NCBI RefSeq assembly: GCF_014648475.1
Contig: NZ_BMRE01000002.1
Span: forward strand, 124,001-188,000
Origin: Lentzea flava
GTDB taxonomy: Bacteria > Actinomycetota > Actinomycetes > Mycobacteriales > Pseudonocardiaceae
Direction of reading: 5' to 3'
DNA length: 64,000 bases
In this document: in pieces, positions 16,297 through 25,942 of the stretch
How the letters are laid out: each line of letters opens with the position of its first letter
Numbering within the stretch: the first letter of the stretch is position 1
Notes under the pieces: model-generated
Told to the model about the DNA's origin: nothing
Database searches by the model: none
Seen by the model: only the letters and a program-made list of their open reading frames with translations
Position numbers and translations under genes: made by a program

Positions 16297-17135
16297 CTCG
16301 TGTGCGGCTGGCGGTGGCAATCATCCCGATCGTCTGGGCGTTGAGCGCCTGTGCCATCCAGGTCGGTGGTCAGGCCGTCCCAGGCCCGATGCCGTCCACC
16401 GCCGCCGCAGACGCGCCGACGCTGCCCAAGCCGGGGCAGTGCATGAACTCCTCGGAGCTCAAGCCGGTCGACTGCGCCGCGAGCCACGACGCCGAGGTGA
16501 TGGCGGTCGGCGAGATCTCCGGCCTGCCGTCGACCTACCCGGACACGCAGGCGCTGCGCAAGGCGGCGCTGCCGTCGTGCTACTCGACGATCAGCGACTA
16601 CCTCGGCAGCGCCGACGCGGGTGCGACCCGCCTGCAGGTGTGGGCGTTCTGGCCGAACGAGGCGAGCTGGAAGAAGGGCGACCGCTGGCGGCTGTGCACC
16701 GTCGTCGAGCTCACCCCAGACGGGAAGGCCTTGCCGCGCAAGGGTTCCCTGAAGGACGTCCTGAAAGGCTCCAGCTTCAACACGTACCAGATCTGCCTGG
16801 GCGGCTCGCCGTCGAAGGACCCGGACGTGAAGCCGACCGCGTGCAACGGCGCGCACATGGCCGAGGCCGTCCCCGGTGGCGTCGTCCCGCTGGGCAAGTA
16901 CAACGACCCCACGCCGTCCAAGGACCAGATGAACGCCATCGCCAAGGACAAGTGCACCAAGGCCGTGCACGACTACGTGGGCTCGGACAAGCGCACCGAC
17001 GTGTTCCCCGCGTGGCGGATGCCCGGTTCCCAGGGCTGGTCAGAGGGTTGGACGTACGCGATCTGCTACGCCGAGGCCACCAAGACCTTCAGCGGCACTC
17101 TCCTCGGCATCCGCGACAACCCGCTCCCGAACTGA
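16293..17135 (+). CDS. Septum-formation-family lipoprotein
   Basis: A 280-residue lipoprotein with lipobox LSAC (Cys near residue 19) and two copies of a Cys-containing domain beginning PKPGQCMNSSELKPVDC and TYQICLGGSPSKDPDVKPTAC. Each copy pairs Cys residues in the way of the actinobacterial Septum_form domain. It is probably anchored on the outer face of the membrane. The GTG start overlaps the preceding stop (GTGA), so it may be translated with the C15 peptidase. The family name does not prove a role in division. Confidence 0.7.
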   Translation: MTRVRLAVAIIPIVWALSACAIQVGGQAVPGPMPSTAAADAPTLPKPGQCMNSSELKPVDCAASHDAEVMAVGEISGLPSTYPDTQALRKAALPSCYSTISDYLGSADAGATRLQVWAFWPNEASWKKGDRWRLCTVVELTPDGKALPRKGSLKDVLKGSSFNTYQICLGGSPSKDPDVKPTACNGAHMAEAVPGGVVPLGKYNDPTPSKDQMNAIAKDKCTKAVHDYVGSDKRTDVFPAWRMPGSQGWSEGWTYAICYAEATKTFSGTLLGIRDNPLPN

Positions 17136-17204
17136 CCCGGCGACCACGACCATCAGCACGGCGGCCAGGGACAGCACCAGCATCGCGATTCCTGCGATCC
17201 CCAC
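17040..17204 (-). CDS. Small single-span membrane peptide, antisense to the lipoprotein 3' end
   Basis: A 54-codon frame on the minus strand starts with GTG at 17204, 6 bases after GGAGGT. Its first 23 residues are strongly hydrophobic (VGIAGIAMLVLSLAAVLMVV). The second half lies antisense to the lipoprotein gene and may only be shadow sequence. The good ribosome-binding site and membrane segment support a real peptide, but there is no other evidence. Confidence 0.35.
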   Translation of the reverse strand: MGIAGIAMLVLSLAAVLMVVVAGSVRERVVADAEESAAEGLGGLGVADRVRPTL

Positions 17205-17313
17205 GGCACACCTCCCTCTCCTCCGGCGACGATCTTTGTGACCGTCATCACGTACCTAAGACGTTCCCGGAGCGGGGCAGGTTCATTCCTGCGGCAAGAC
17301 CGTTTTCGCGAGC

Positions 17314-17385
17314 TGTGGAGAAGTCCCCGGGGCTGTCCACAGCTATCCACAACCTGTGCACAGAGCCGTCCACACCTGTGGACAA
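17314..17385. promoter_or_regulatory. Cluster of six DnaA-box-like 9-mers
   Basis: The actinobacterial DnaA box is TTGTCCACA (TGTGGACAA on the other strand). Here TGTGGAGAA (17314), CTGTCCACA (17333), CTATCCACA (17343), TGTGCACAG (17355), CCGTCCACA (17366) and TGTGGACAA (17377, perfect) occur in 72 bases. The last five are spaced 10-12 bases apart, about one helical turn. No dnaA or dnaN gene is near, so this is not obviously oriC. Confidence 0.6.
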
Positions 17386-17418
17386 CTTCGTCTCAAATGG
17401 ACGGTGAGCTGCACTGAT

Positions 17419-17631
17419 TCAGAGGAAATTGCTGCACAGGACGACTCCGACAGCGGTACCGATCGCTAAACCGAGGACGAACACGAGGGTGTAGCGCCAC
17501 CACGGAGTGCGGGCAGGAGGAGCGGGTGGCACCGGGTAGTAGCGCACGATGCCCGTTGTCGGGCCGACCTCGACGTCGCGCCTGGTGCCGTCGTAGTGGA
17601 GTCCGCCGAGGAAGTCCTCGTCCTGCGTCAC
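17419..17631 (-). CDS. Small single-span membrane protein of unknown function
   Basis: A 70-residue protein with an acidic N-terminus (VTQDEDFLGG), a proline-rich linker (PVPPAPPARTP) and one C-terminal membrane helix (YTLVFVLGLAIGTAVGVVL) followed by Cys-Ser-Asn. The topology is that of a tail-anchored protein facing the cytoplasm. GTG start at 17631 with no strong ribosome-binding site. It lies downstream of the pckG terminator on the same strand. Family not recognised. Confidence 0.55.
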   Translation of the reverse strand: MTQDEDFLGGLHYDGTRRDVEVGPTTGIVRYYPVPPAPPARTPWWRYTLVFVLGLAIGTAVGVVLCSNFL

Positions 17632-17648
17632 ACCACTAGTAGTACCTC

Positions 17649-17687
17649 AAAAAGGTGACCCAGCGGTCGCCGTTGACCGCTGGGTCA
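17649..17687 (-). terminator. Rho-independent terminator of pckG
   Basis: A 13-base-pair hairpin (TGACCCAGCGGTC, loop of 6, then its complement) lies just beyond the pckG stop and, on the minus strand, is followed by a short spacer and TTTTT. Confidence 0.85.
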
Positions 17688-17705
17688 TCAAACACACCCA
17701 GGAAC

Positions 17706-19517
<1,812 letters not shown>

Positions 19518-19712
19518 CTCGTCTCGTCTCCTGACTGAACGCCTCGGCTGCCCGAGGACGCGCGGTGGGTCGTCCGGTGTGGGGACTTCGTCGTCCTCGG
19601 GAATAGCTCCAGACGCCCGGTGGGGCCGGGCGTGCGTGGAAGGGGATGGATCGAGGTTAGCCCGGTGAATGGCAGGTAACGCACCCCCAGCCTGTCGCTT
19701 CTCTCACAAAAC

Positions 19713-19730
19713 CGATTCTGGAATCGATTC
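19713..19730. promoter_or_regulatory. Overlapping palindromes upstream of pckG
   Basis: CGATTCTGGAATCGATTC contains two overlapping perfect inverted repeats, CGATTC-TG-GAATCG and GAATCGATTC. It lies about 200 bases upstream of pckG in an otherwise unassigned 306-bp gap (19518-19823), where I see no gene and no clear promoter. An operator role is only suggested by symmetry and place. Confidence 0.35.
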
Positions 19731-19777
19731 AGCACTCGGACGGCGTTAAGGCGCGCTTGAGGTCGGAAAAACACAAG

Positions 19778-19811
19778 AGGCCCCGGTGCGGTTCTCACCA
19801 CACCGGGGCCT
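19778..19811 (-). terminator. Terminator of the DUF6802-like gene
   Basis: Arms AGGCCCCGGTG and CACCGGGGCCT enclose a 12-base loop, and on the minus strand TTTTT follows shortly after (complement of AAAAA at 19767). Confidence 0.8.
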
Positions 19812-19823
19812 GTGACCTGCGCT

Positions 19824-20510
19824 TCAGTTCGGGCTGATCCACTGCCCGGTGGTGGAATCGATTCGGACGACTCCCTCGAACCGTTCTTCCTCGAACCAGT
19901 CGTCCGAGTCGTCCAGAATGCCGCTCTTGGAGTCCGTCACGTACCGGCCGTCGGCCTCGATGTGCCCGTGCTCGACCTCGACCCAGTCGTCACCGCGGTG
20001 TTCCGACATCGTGACCTCGCCCGATCGTGTGATCTCGGTCGCCACGTCGGCCTTGCCGTCGCCGTTCTTGTCGGTGAACAGCCAGGTGTCCCCGGCGTCG
20101 TCACGAACCACCGCGGTGTCGGCCTTGCCGTCGCCGTCGGTGTCCTCCGTCGCCTGCCCGACGTTTCGATCGCCTTCGTCGGTGTCCACGACAATCGTCT
20201 GCTGAGGCGCGGAATTTGTTTTTTGTTGCTGAGTGTCGTGCGGGTCGACGGCAACCCACTCACCGGAATTCTCCTCGAACCGCGCCTGGCTGAGCAGATT
20301 GCCGTCCTTGTCGAACGTGCTCATCAGATCCGCGTCGCCGTCGCCGTTCGTGTCGGTGAACGCGAGGTGGCCACCGTCATCCGTCTCGACCACGGCGGAG
20401 TCGTTCACGCCGTCGTCGTTGAGGTCGAAGGTGACGTCGGCGGTGTACTCCTCGTCCTCGACGGTCACCTTCAGCTCGGCGTCGGCCGCACCGTTCTCGT
20501 CGATGTACAC
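19824..20510 (-). CDS. Asp-rich calcium-binding-repeat protein (DUF6802-like)
   Basis: A very acidic 228-residue protein with at least four EF-hand-like or dockerin-like loops: DLNDDGVND, DTNGDGDAD, DTDGDGKAD and DKNGDGKAD, each followed by a beta-strand such as TWLF or LAF. This is the repeat pattern of FG-GAP/EF-hand-type proteins that actinobacterial annotation places in DUF6802. No signal peptide is seen, so it may be cytosolic or leave by another route. The GTG at 20510 is 9 bases downstream of AGGAGG; an ATG at 20534 overlaps that site and is less likely. Calcium binding is inferred from the loops; the role is unknown. Confidence 0.72.
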   Translation of the reverse strand: MYIDENGAADAELKVTVEDEEYTADVTFDLNDDGVNDSAVVETDDGGHLAFTDTNGDGDADLMSTFDKDGNLLSQARFEENSGEWVAVDPHDTQQQKTNSAPQQTIVVDTDEGDRNVGQATEDTDGDGKADTAVVRDDAGDTWLFTDKNGDGKADVATEITRSGEVTMSEHRGDDWVEVEHGHIEADGRYVTDSKSGILDDSDDWFEEERFEGVVRIDSTTGQWISPN

Positions 20511-20602
20511 CGGGACACACCTCCTACTGCTCATGTACCGGTATGACCCACGTTATGCCGGTTCGGTTCCCTCGCCAACCTCCGCCATCCGGCGGCCTGC
20601 CG

Positions 20603-21166
20603 CTAGGTCCGGTCGGGCCGCGAGCCGATCATCAGCAGGCACAACGTCGTGACCGCCGCGACCAGACCCGCGAGCAGCAGCATCGGCGGCAACGCCGGTG
20701 ACGTCGGCTGCGGTGCCGCGACCGCCGCAACAGCGCTGGTCGAAGTGGTGGTCGGAGGCACGGAAGTGGTCGTGGTCGTCGTCGCGGGTTGCTGCACGAC
20801 TGGCTGCTGCTGCACGGGCGGTGGTGGGGCGGCGGTCGTCTCGTGGGCGAGCACGACGATCTGCGCGCGCATGTCCGGGTGCACGGAGCAGATGTAGTCG
20901 AACGTGCCCGGTTGGGTGAACGTGTAGCTCCACGACTGGCCCGTGGCGAGCATCGGCGAGCGGAACGTGCCGCCCGCGACGTCGTGGGAGGCCTCGTCCT
21001 TGTTGGTCCACGTGACCACGTCGCCGACGTGGACGGTCATCGTGGCTGGGACGTAGGCGTAGCGCGCGATCGGGATCTGGTGCGTCTCGGCGGCGGACGC
21101 CGTGCTGACGGCGAAGGTCAGCACGGCGAACGCGGCCAGGACAACGCCGGCCAGGCCGCGCTTCAT
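20603..21166 (-). CDS. Cupredoxin-domain membrane-anchored protein
   Basis: A 187-residue type-I blue-copper protein. It has a signal peptide (residues 1-25, cleavage after ASA), then a plastocyanin/amicyanin-like domain with copper ligands in EASHDVAGG (His) and YICSVHPDM (Cys, His, Met). After that come a Pro/Thr/Gln-rich linker and a C-terminal membrane helix (PPMLLLAGLVAAVTTLCLLM). It would sit on the outer face of the membrane and carry electrons or copper. Its ATG overlaps the preceding gene's stop by 1 base (TGATG). Confidence 0.85.
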   Translation of the reverse strand: MKRGLAGVVLAAFAVLTFAVSTASAAETHQIPIARYAYVPATMTVHVGDVVTWTNKDEASHDVAGGTFRSPMLATGQSWSYTFTQPGTFDYICSVHPDMRAQIVVLAHETTAAPPPPVQQQPVVQQPATTTTTTSVPPTTTSTSAVAAVAAPQPTSPALPPMLLLAGLVAAVTTLCLLMIGSRPDRT

Positions 21167-22029
21167 CAGCAGATCGCCTGGTTGAACGCCGGGTCGAGCA
21201 TCTGCTCGAGCAGCACGGTGTGCGCCTTGATGTAGTTGTCGAACGCCAGCGCGTCCTGCACTTGCTGCAGCGGCGAGGTCTCCAGGTGCGCCGCCTTCAG
21301 GTGCGCGATGAACGGGGCCAGCACGTCACGGTCGAGCGACGAGCTGAGGACCGGGTCGAGCATCTGTTCCAGCAGCACGGTGTGCGCCTTGATGTAGTTG
21401 TCGAACGCCAGCGCGTCCTGCGCCTGCTGCAGCGGCGAGGTCTCCAGGTGCGCCGCCTTCAGGTGCGCGATGAACGGCGCGAGCGCTTCCTTCTTGATGC
21501 ACTCGGGCGTTCCCGTCGGCGGGGTGGTCGTCGTCGGGGTGGGATGCGTCGTCGGGTGGCTGGTCGGAGGAGTCGTGGTGGGCGGGGTGGTGGTCGTCGG
21601 AGGCGCTGTGGTCGTGGGCGTGCTGCCGTTGACCGTGACCGACGCCTTCATGTCCGGGTGGATCGAGCAGTAGTACGAGTACGTGCCCGGCTTGGTGAAC
21701 GTGTAGGTGTAGGTCTGGCCCTGCTGGAGCGTGGGCGAGGTGAACTTCTCCGGGCCGTTGGTCACGACCACGTTGTGCGGTGCGGTGTCGTGGTTCGTCC
21801 AGACGACGGTGTCGCCCGCGTTGATGGTGAGCGTGGCCGGTTGGAACGCGTAGCCCATGATCTCGACGGACGTCGACTGCTGAGCTGCCGGCGCGGCCTC
21901 GCCCTGCTGGGCGGCGAGATCGACGCCGACCGGAGCCGCCTGGCCGGGGCCCACGAGGCTCAGGCACAGCGCGGTTCCCGCTATGCCGAGTGCCGCTACC
22001 AGCACGGCGAACCGGTTTCCTTTGTCCAC
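21166..22029 (-). CDS. Secreted cupredoxin with duplicated C-terminal module
   Basis: A 287-residue exported protein: a signal segment (about residues 8-31), then a cupredoxin domain with ligands in DTAPHNVVV and YYCSIHPDM, a Thr/Pro-rich stalk (about 130-170), and two nearly identical copies of a 45-residue helical module containing LAPFIAHLKAAHLETSPLQQ and AFDNYIKAHTVLLEQMLDP. I do not recognise the module as a named domain. Cys residues near 177 and at the C-terminus could form a disulphide clamping the repeat region. It is the third gene of a four-gene copper-related operon. Confidence 0.85.
   Translation of the reverse strand: MDKGNRFAVLVAALGIAGTALCLSLVGPGQAAPVGVDLAAQQGEAAPAAQQSTSVEIMGYAFQPATLTINAGDTVVWTNHDTAPHNVVVTNGPEKFTSPTLQQGQTYTYTFTKPGTYSYYCSIHPDMKASVTVNGSTPTTTAPPTTTTPPTTTPPTSHPTTHPTPTTTTPPTGTPECIKKEALAPFIAHLKAAHLETSPLQQAQDALAFDNYIKAHTVLLEQMLDPVLSSSLDRDVLAPFIAHLKAAHLETSPLQQVQDALAFDNYIKAHTVLLEQMLDPAFNQAIC
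21191..21483. repeat. Near-identical direct repeat coding the duplicated module
   Basis: Copies at 21191-21321 and 21353-21483 are offset by exactly 162 bases (54 codons) and differ at only about four positions over the first 120 bases. This points to a recent in-frame tandem duplication or ongoing gene conversion. Confidence 0.9.
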
Positions 22030-22053
22030 AGTGGATTCCCTTCTTCTGCGGGG

Positions 22054-22938
22054 TCAGCGACCGGGGCCGGTCGTGACGAGGAAGGCGGCCACTCCGAGCA
22101 CGGCGACGGCGAGAACCGCCTCGGCGGTGACCGAGAGCGCGAGCGCGCGGGTGGTCGGGGCCACGCTCAGCCGCCGGTCCACCCAGGTCTTGCTCGCGAG
22201 TCCGAGGAGCAGCAGCACGGCGAAGAGACCGAGCTTGAGCAGCAGCAGCTGGCCGTATCCGGTGTGCAGCAACGAGTTCAGCGAGCCGACCAGCCGCCAC
22301 GCGAGCAGCGCGCCCGCCACCGTCAGCACCGCGACCGAGACCATCGCGAGCTTCGAGTAGCGCGGCAGCACCGCGGTGAGGACCTCGCGGTCACGGGCGG
22401 GCAGCACGGCGAGCAGCAACACCAGCAGCCCGCCGACCCACACGCAGACGACCAGCAGGTGCACGAACACGACCGCCTGACCCCAGCCGGGCAGGTCCAG
22501 GGCGTGGCCCGTCATCCCGTTGGTGCGCAACACACCGAGTGCGACCACACCAGCGCCGACGCGCCACGACCACGACCTGGCCGCCCGTGCGCCGCGCCGG
22601 GACAGGTCGGCGAGCACGACCACCGCGAGCAGCCACAACAGCGTGCGGGCGAACCACACCCGGCCGAACGGGGCGTCGAACAGCGGCAGCAGCACCGACG
22701 GGTCGAACGCGGCGGACGGCGGACGGCCCGCGACCCAGGCGGCGTTGAGAGCGAGGCTCGCGACGGTGCCGGCGAAACCGCACAGCCAGCCGAACACGAT
22801 CAACCGCCTCGCTCGTGCGGTGTCCGCGCCGTCGGGCCACAACAACGCGATGAACGCCAAGCCGCCGACGAAGAGCGTCGTTCCGAGGTAGTCGAACGAC
22901 CTGGCGAACAGGAACCACGACTTCGCCGCTTCGGTCAT
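22054..22938 (-). CDS. CopD-family copper-resistance membrane protein
   Basis: A 294-residue integral membrane protein with about eight helices, matching the CopD/PcoD domain in its C-terminal half (MTGHALDLPGWGQAVVFVHLLVVCVWVGGL, with its paired His residues). CopD proteins move copper across the membrane or load periplasmic cuproproteins. The ATG at 22938 overlaps the upstream gene's stop (ATGA), and 24 bases separate it from the cupredoxin gene, so it probably supplies copper to the two cupredoxins. Copper as substrate is inferred from the family and neighbours. Confidence 0.82.
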   Translation of the reverse strand: MTEAAKSWFLFARSFDYLGTTLFVGGLAFIALLWPDGADTARARRLIVFGWLCGFAGTVASLALNAAWVAGRPPSAAFDPSVLLPLFDAPFGRVWFARTLLWLLAVVVLADLSRRGARAARSWSWRVGAGVVALGVLRTNGMTGHALDLPGWGQAVVFVHLLVVCVWVGGLLVLLLAVLPARDREVLTAVLPRYSKLAMVSVAVLTVAGALLAWRLVGSLNSLLHTGYGQLLLLKLGLFAVLLLLGLASKTWVDRRLSVAPTTRALALSVTAEAVLAVAVLGVAAFLVTTGPGR

Positions 22939-23555
22939 GGCGTGTCCAGCAGTGCCGTGACGCGGTCGGTCTTCTCGTCCACGACGAGCGTGCACGTCGT
23001 GCCGAGCAGGTCGTCGAGCAGGTCGACGGGGTCACCGAGCAGCGGAAGCTCCACAAGGGACAGTCGCTCGGCCTTCTTCGTGCCTGCCGGGAGCTCGTGC
23101 ACGATCGGCAGTTCGTCGAGCAGCGACAGCAGTCCCAGCTGTCGCAGCAGCTTGGTGATCGCGCCGGCGTCACATGGTTCGGGAGGCTCGGTCGTGGGAG
23201 GCGTGGTCGGCGGCTTCGTCGTCACCGGCGGTGTGGTCGGATGCGGATGCGTGGGCGCCGGAACGTGCGGCCCCGCCGGCAGGTGCGGGACCGGGGCCGG
23301 GACCGGGTTGTGCGCCACCGGCTGCGGCACGGGAACGGCGGGCTGGTGCGGCTGCCCGGTCGGCGACGGGACCGGCGCCTGTGCGTGGTGGTCCGGCTGA
23401 CTGACCGTGCTCTGCGCCTGCGGGATGCGGCCGATGCCCGACGCGAACCCGAGCACGACGACCACGGTGCCCACGAGGGTCGCCGCCACCACCTGGTCTC
23501 GTTGCAGCTTCATATTCGGCAGCGAAGCAGTTCCGCTATTACCGGCCATTCCCAT
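22935..23555 (-). CDS. Proline-rich membrane-anchored protein of unknown function
   Basis: A 206-residue protein, first gene of the copper operon. A single N-terminal span (VVAATLVGTVVVVLGFASGIG) is followed by a long Pro/His/Val-rich extracellular linker (about residues 48-128, including PHLPAGPHVPAP). A C-terminal domain with two Cys (EPPEPCDAGAIT and LLGTTCTLVVDEKTDRV) ends the protein. An internal ATG at 23513 just before the span (MKLQRDQ) is an alternative start. The His-rich linker might bind metal, which is speculation. The divergent 3'-side gap contains an inverted repeat (GCTTGCT / AGCAAGC) near 23580. Confidence 0.6.
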   Translation of the reverse strand: MGMAGNSGTASLPNMKLQRDQVVAATLVGTVVVVLGFASGIGRIPQAQSTVSQPDHHAQAPVPSPTGQPHQPAVPVPQPVAHNPVPAPVPHLPAGPHVPAPTHPHPTTPPVTTKPPTTPPTTEPPEPCDAGAITKLLRQLGLLSLLDELPIVHELPAGTKKAERLSLVELPLLGDPVDLLDDLLGTTCTLVVDEKTDRVTALLDTP

Positions 23556-23759
23556 TCAGTGACGCAATCGTGAACTAGCTTGCTCACTCGTTTTGTAGCA
23601 AGCCGTGCGCACGGGGAAACGCCGAATTAAGTTGTTCCAGCAAGAACGCCTTGACCAGGCAAAATGAGCATCACTCGATTAAGTTCAGTCGATCACCCAG
23701 GTGAATTGGACAGGCACCCGTACCTGTCTGACAAGTCGCTCGTTGAGCCTTTTTCGGCC

Positions 23760-25580
23760 TCACGCCCGGTCGCGCACGGACCTGATCCGACCGAGCAGTT
23801 CCTCCGCCTTGGCGCGGCCCGACTCGACCTCGGCGAGCTGCCGCGTCACGGACTGCAGTTCGCGGCCGCGCTCACCGGCCTCCATCCGCAGCGCCTTGTC
23901 GACCTCGCGCAGTTCCGCCTCGATCGCCTCGATGCGCTTCGCGAGGGCCTCGTCCAACGCGAGCGACAGGGCCTGCTCGGCCTCGATCAGCTGCTCGGCG
24001 GCCAGTTGGTCCACTGTGGAGCGTGCGTCGGCGATGGCGTCGGAGAGCCACTGCTTGACGTGCTGCTTCTCCGCGGTGTGGGTGCGGGTGCGGGCCATCC
24101 ACCAGCCCGCCCCGAGGCCCAGGGCGATGGTCACCGGGAGCACGACCGGGTTCAGCACCGCGATGCCGAGGCCCGCCAGCGGCATGACGGCCAGCTTGCC
24201 CGCACCCAGACCGCCGGAGACGCCCATGAACACCAGGAGCTTGTCCTCAGCCGTGGGTGGGCGCTTTTCCTTGGGGCGCAACACGACAGGCGGTTGCTCG
24301 CCGCGCGCGAACTGGCCGCGGATCAACGTCAGCTCCTCGGCGCTGAAGAGCGTGGCGAGCACCGCGTCGGTCACCTGAGCGAGGCGCACGGACAGCGCCG
24401 TGGAGATGCGGCCCGACACGACCTGCAGGGCCGTGTCGACCTGCTGGGGCAGCACGGCCAGGGCGGCGCGGTCGGCCGTGTCGATGGCCTGGCGGTACCA
24501 GGTCTGCAGGTCGCGCATCTGCCGCGAGATCTCGTGGGAGTTCTCCACGCGGGCGCGTTGGATCTCGCCGCGCAGCCGGACCTGCCAGCCGCGGGTCGAC
24601 GAGCGGCGTTCGGTCTGCAGCTCCTCGCGGCGGGCACGCAGAACGGCTGCTTCGTCCTCGCCCACGGACAAAGCGCGCTTCTCGTGTTCCAGGCGGACGG
24701 CCAGCTCGTCCAGAACGGTCGACAGCGCGCGCAGGGCGTTGGCCTCGGCGAGCATTCCGGCGCGACCGGCCACCAGTTCCTGCAAGGCGGTCTGCAGGGC
24801 CGCGATGCCGGACCGTTCGCGCAGCATGGCGGCGGCGTCCGGGTTCGGGGCCTGGGCGGCCATCTCGAACATGCGCGACGACACCGGGTGGAAGACGGCG
24901 TCGGCGAAGCGCGGGGCGTGCTCGGCCAGCAGCGCGCGGTCGGCGTCGAGGACCTGGCGCCAGCCGCGGTACTGGTCGGTCTTGGTCAGCGCGAAGACGA
25001 CGGTTTCGACGCGATCGCCGACGCGCTTGAGGAAGTCCAGCTCGCCGCGGGTGAACGGCGACGAGGCGTCCACGACGAAGACCAGCGCGGTGGCGGACGT
25101 GACGGCTTCGAGCGCCAGCTCGCCGTGCACCGACTCGAGGCCGCCGACGCCCGGAGTGTCCACAACGGACATCCGTTCCAGCAGCGGGATCGGGGCGTCG
25201 ACCTCGACGTAGCGCGGGGGCAGTTCACCCTCGGGCAGCTCGTGGGCAGCGGAGACCCAGTTGATCAACGCGGGCAGCGGGAACGTCACCGGGGCGAGCA
25301 GGCCGGGGTAGCAGGCGCGGGCGGCCCAGTCGGGGCCGTGCTGGAAGACCAGGTAGGTGGACGTGGCGACGTCGGCGTCGACCGGGGACAGGCCTGGGGT
25401 GGCCAGCAGGGCGTTGACCAGCGACGACTTGCCGCGGTTGGTCTCACCGACGATCACCACGGACGACACTTCCGGAGCCGAGCGACGTGCGACCCAGTCG
25501 GCCATCGACGGGTCGAGCTCGCGCACGAGAGAGGTGAGACGTTCGCGCGTCTGCCGGACGGTCTGGGGAAGTGTGCTCAT
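23760..25580 (-). CDS. Dynamin-family GTPase (IniA-like)
   Basis: A 606-residue bacterial dynamin-like protein. The GTPase has G1 GETNRGKSS (residues 45-53), G3 VDTPGVGG and G4 TKTD. A helical stalk follows, then a hydrophobic paired segment around residues 455-500 (FMGVSGGLGAGKLAVMPLAGLG, continuing VLPVTIALGLGAGWWM), fitting membrane insertion, and a C-terminal coiled coil rich in Glu, Ala and Arg. Such proteins bind and remodel membranes; mycobacterial IniA is the nearest known case. The start overlaps the GrpE-like gene by 4 bases, so the three genes form an operon. Confidence 0.87.
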   Translation of the reverse strand: MSTLPQTVRQTRERLTSLVRELDPSMADWVARRSAPEVSSVVIVGETNRGKSSLVNALLATPGLSPVDADVATSTYLVFQHGPDWAARACYPGLLAPVTFPLPALINWVSAAHELPEGELPPRYVEVDAPIPLLERMSVVDTPGVGGLESVHGELALEAVTSATALVFVVDASSPFTRGELDFLKRVGDRVETVVFALTKTDQYRGWRQVLDADRALLAEHAPRFADAVFHPVSSRMFEMAAQAPNPDAAAMLRERSGIAALQTALQELVAGRAGMLAEANALRALSTVLDELAVRLEHEKRALSVGEDEAAVLRARREELQTERRSSTRGWQVRLRGEIQRARVENSHEISRQMRDLQTWYRQAIDTADRAALAVLPQQVDTALQVVSGRISTALSVRLAQVTDAVLATLFSAEELTLIRGQFARGEQPPVVLRPKEKRPPTAEDKLLVFMGVSGGLGAGKLAVMPLAGLGIAVLNPVVLPVTIALGLGAGWWMARTRTHTAEKQHVKQWLSDAIADARSTVDQLAAEQLIEAEQALSLALDEALAKRIEAIEAELREVDKALRMEAGERGRELQSVTRQLAEVESGRAKAEELLGRIRSVRDRA

Positions 25581-25942
25581 CGGGCCGTGTAGACCGTCAC
25601 GATCGGAGCCCGCAGCACGCGGCCGCGGTCGCAGAAGCCCGGCACCTCGGTTTCGGCGACCAGGCCCTGCAGCGAGACGTCATCGGTCGGCACCGTTCCG
25701 GCGGCCTCGTGCAACGACGGGTCGAAGCGCTCTCCGTCGGCGCGCACGGCCACGACCCCTATGGTCGAGAGGCCTTCCTCGATCCGCTCGACCACACCCG
25801 CACTGGCGCGGTCCAGCGCGTACAGGCACAGCTGCACCAGTGCGCGGCGTTCGGCCAGCGCCTGGTCGAGCAGCTCGTCGGCAATGGTCTCCACACCGTC
25901 GTCCGACGCCACACCGGTGGGATCGGTTCCATTCACGCTCAT
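25577..25942 (-). CDS. GrpE-like protein lacking the long dimerisation helix
   Basis: A 121-residue protein whose C-terminal 80 residues match the beta-domain of GrpE, the nucleotide-exchange factor for Hsp70 (FDPSLHEAAGTVPTDD, and FCDRGRVLRAPIVTVYTA at the end). The long N-terminal coiled coil of true GrpE is largely absent. No dnaK or dnaJ is near. Flanked on both sides by dynamin genes with ATGA overlaps, it probably serves the dynamins or an Hsp70-like partner encoded elsewhere rather than general chaperoning. ATG at 25942. Confidence 0.75.
   Translation of the reverse strand: MSVNGTDPTGVASDDGVETIADELLDQALAERRALVQLCLYALDRASAGVVERIEEGLSTIGVVAVRADGERFDPSLHEAAGTVPTDDVSLQGLVAETEVPGFCDRGRVLRAPIVTVYTAR

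Noticed and set aside
17314..17385. Calling the DnaA-box cluster oriC
   Set aside because: There is no dnaA or dnaN, no AT-rich unwinding region and only six boxes; it is listed as a binding cluster instead.
21220..23400. 726-codon plus-strand frame across the cupredoxin operon
   Set aside because: Shadow of four overlapping minus-strand genes with copper-ligand motifs.
23706..23730. GACAGG / CCTGTC hairpin as terminator of the dynamin operon
   Set aside because: Only 6 paired bases and no T-run on the minus strand.
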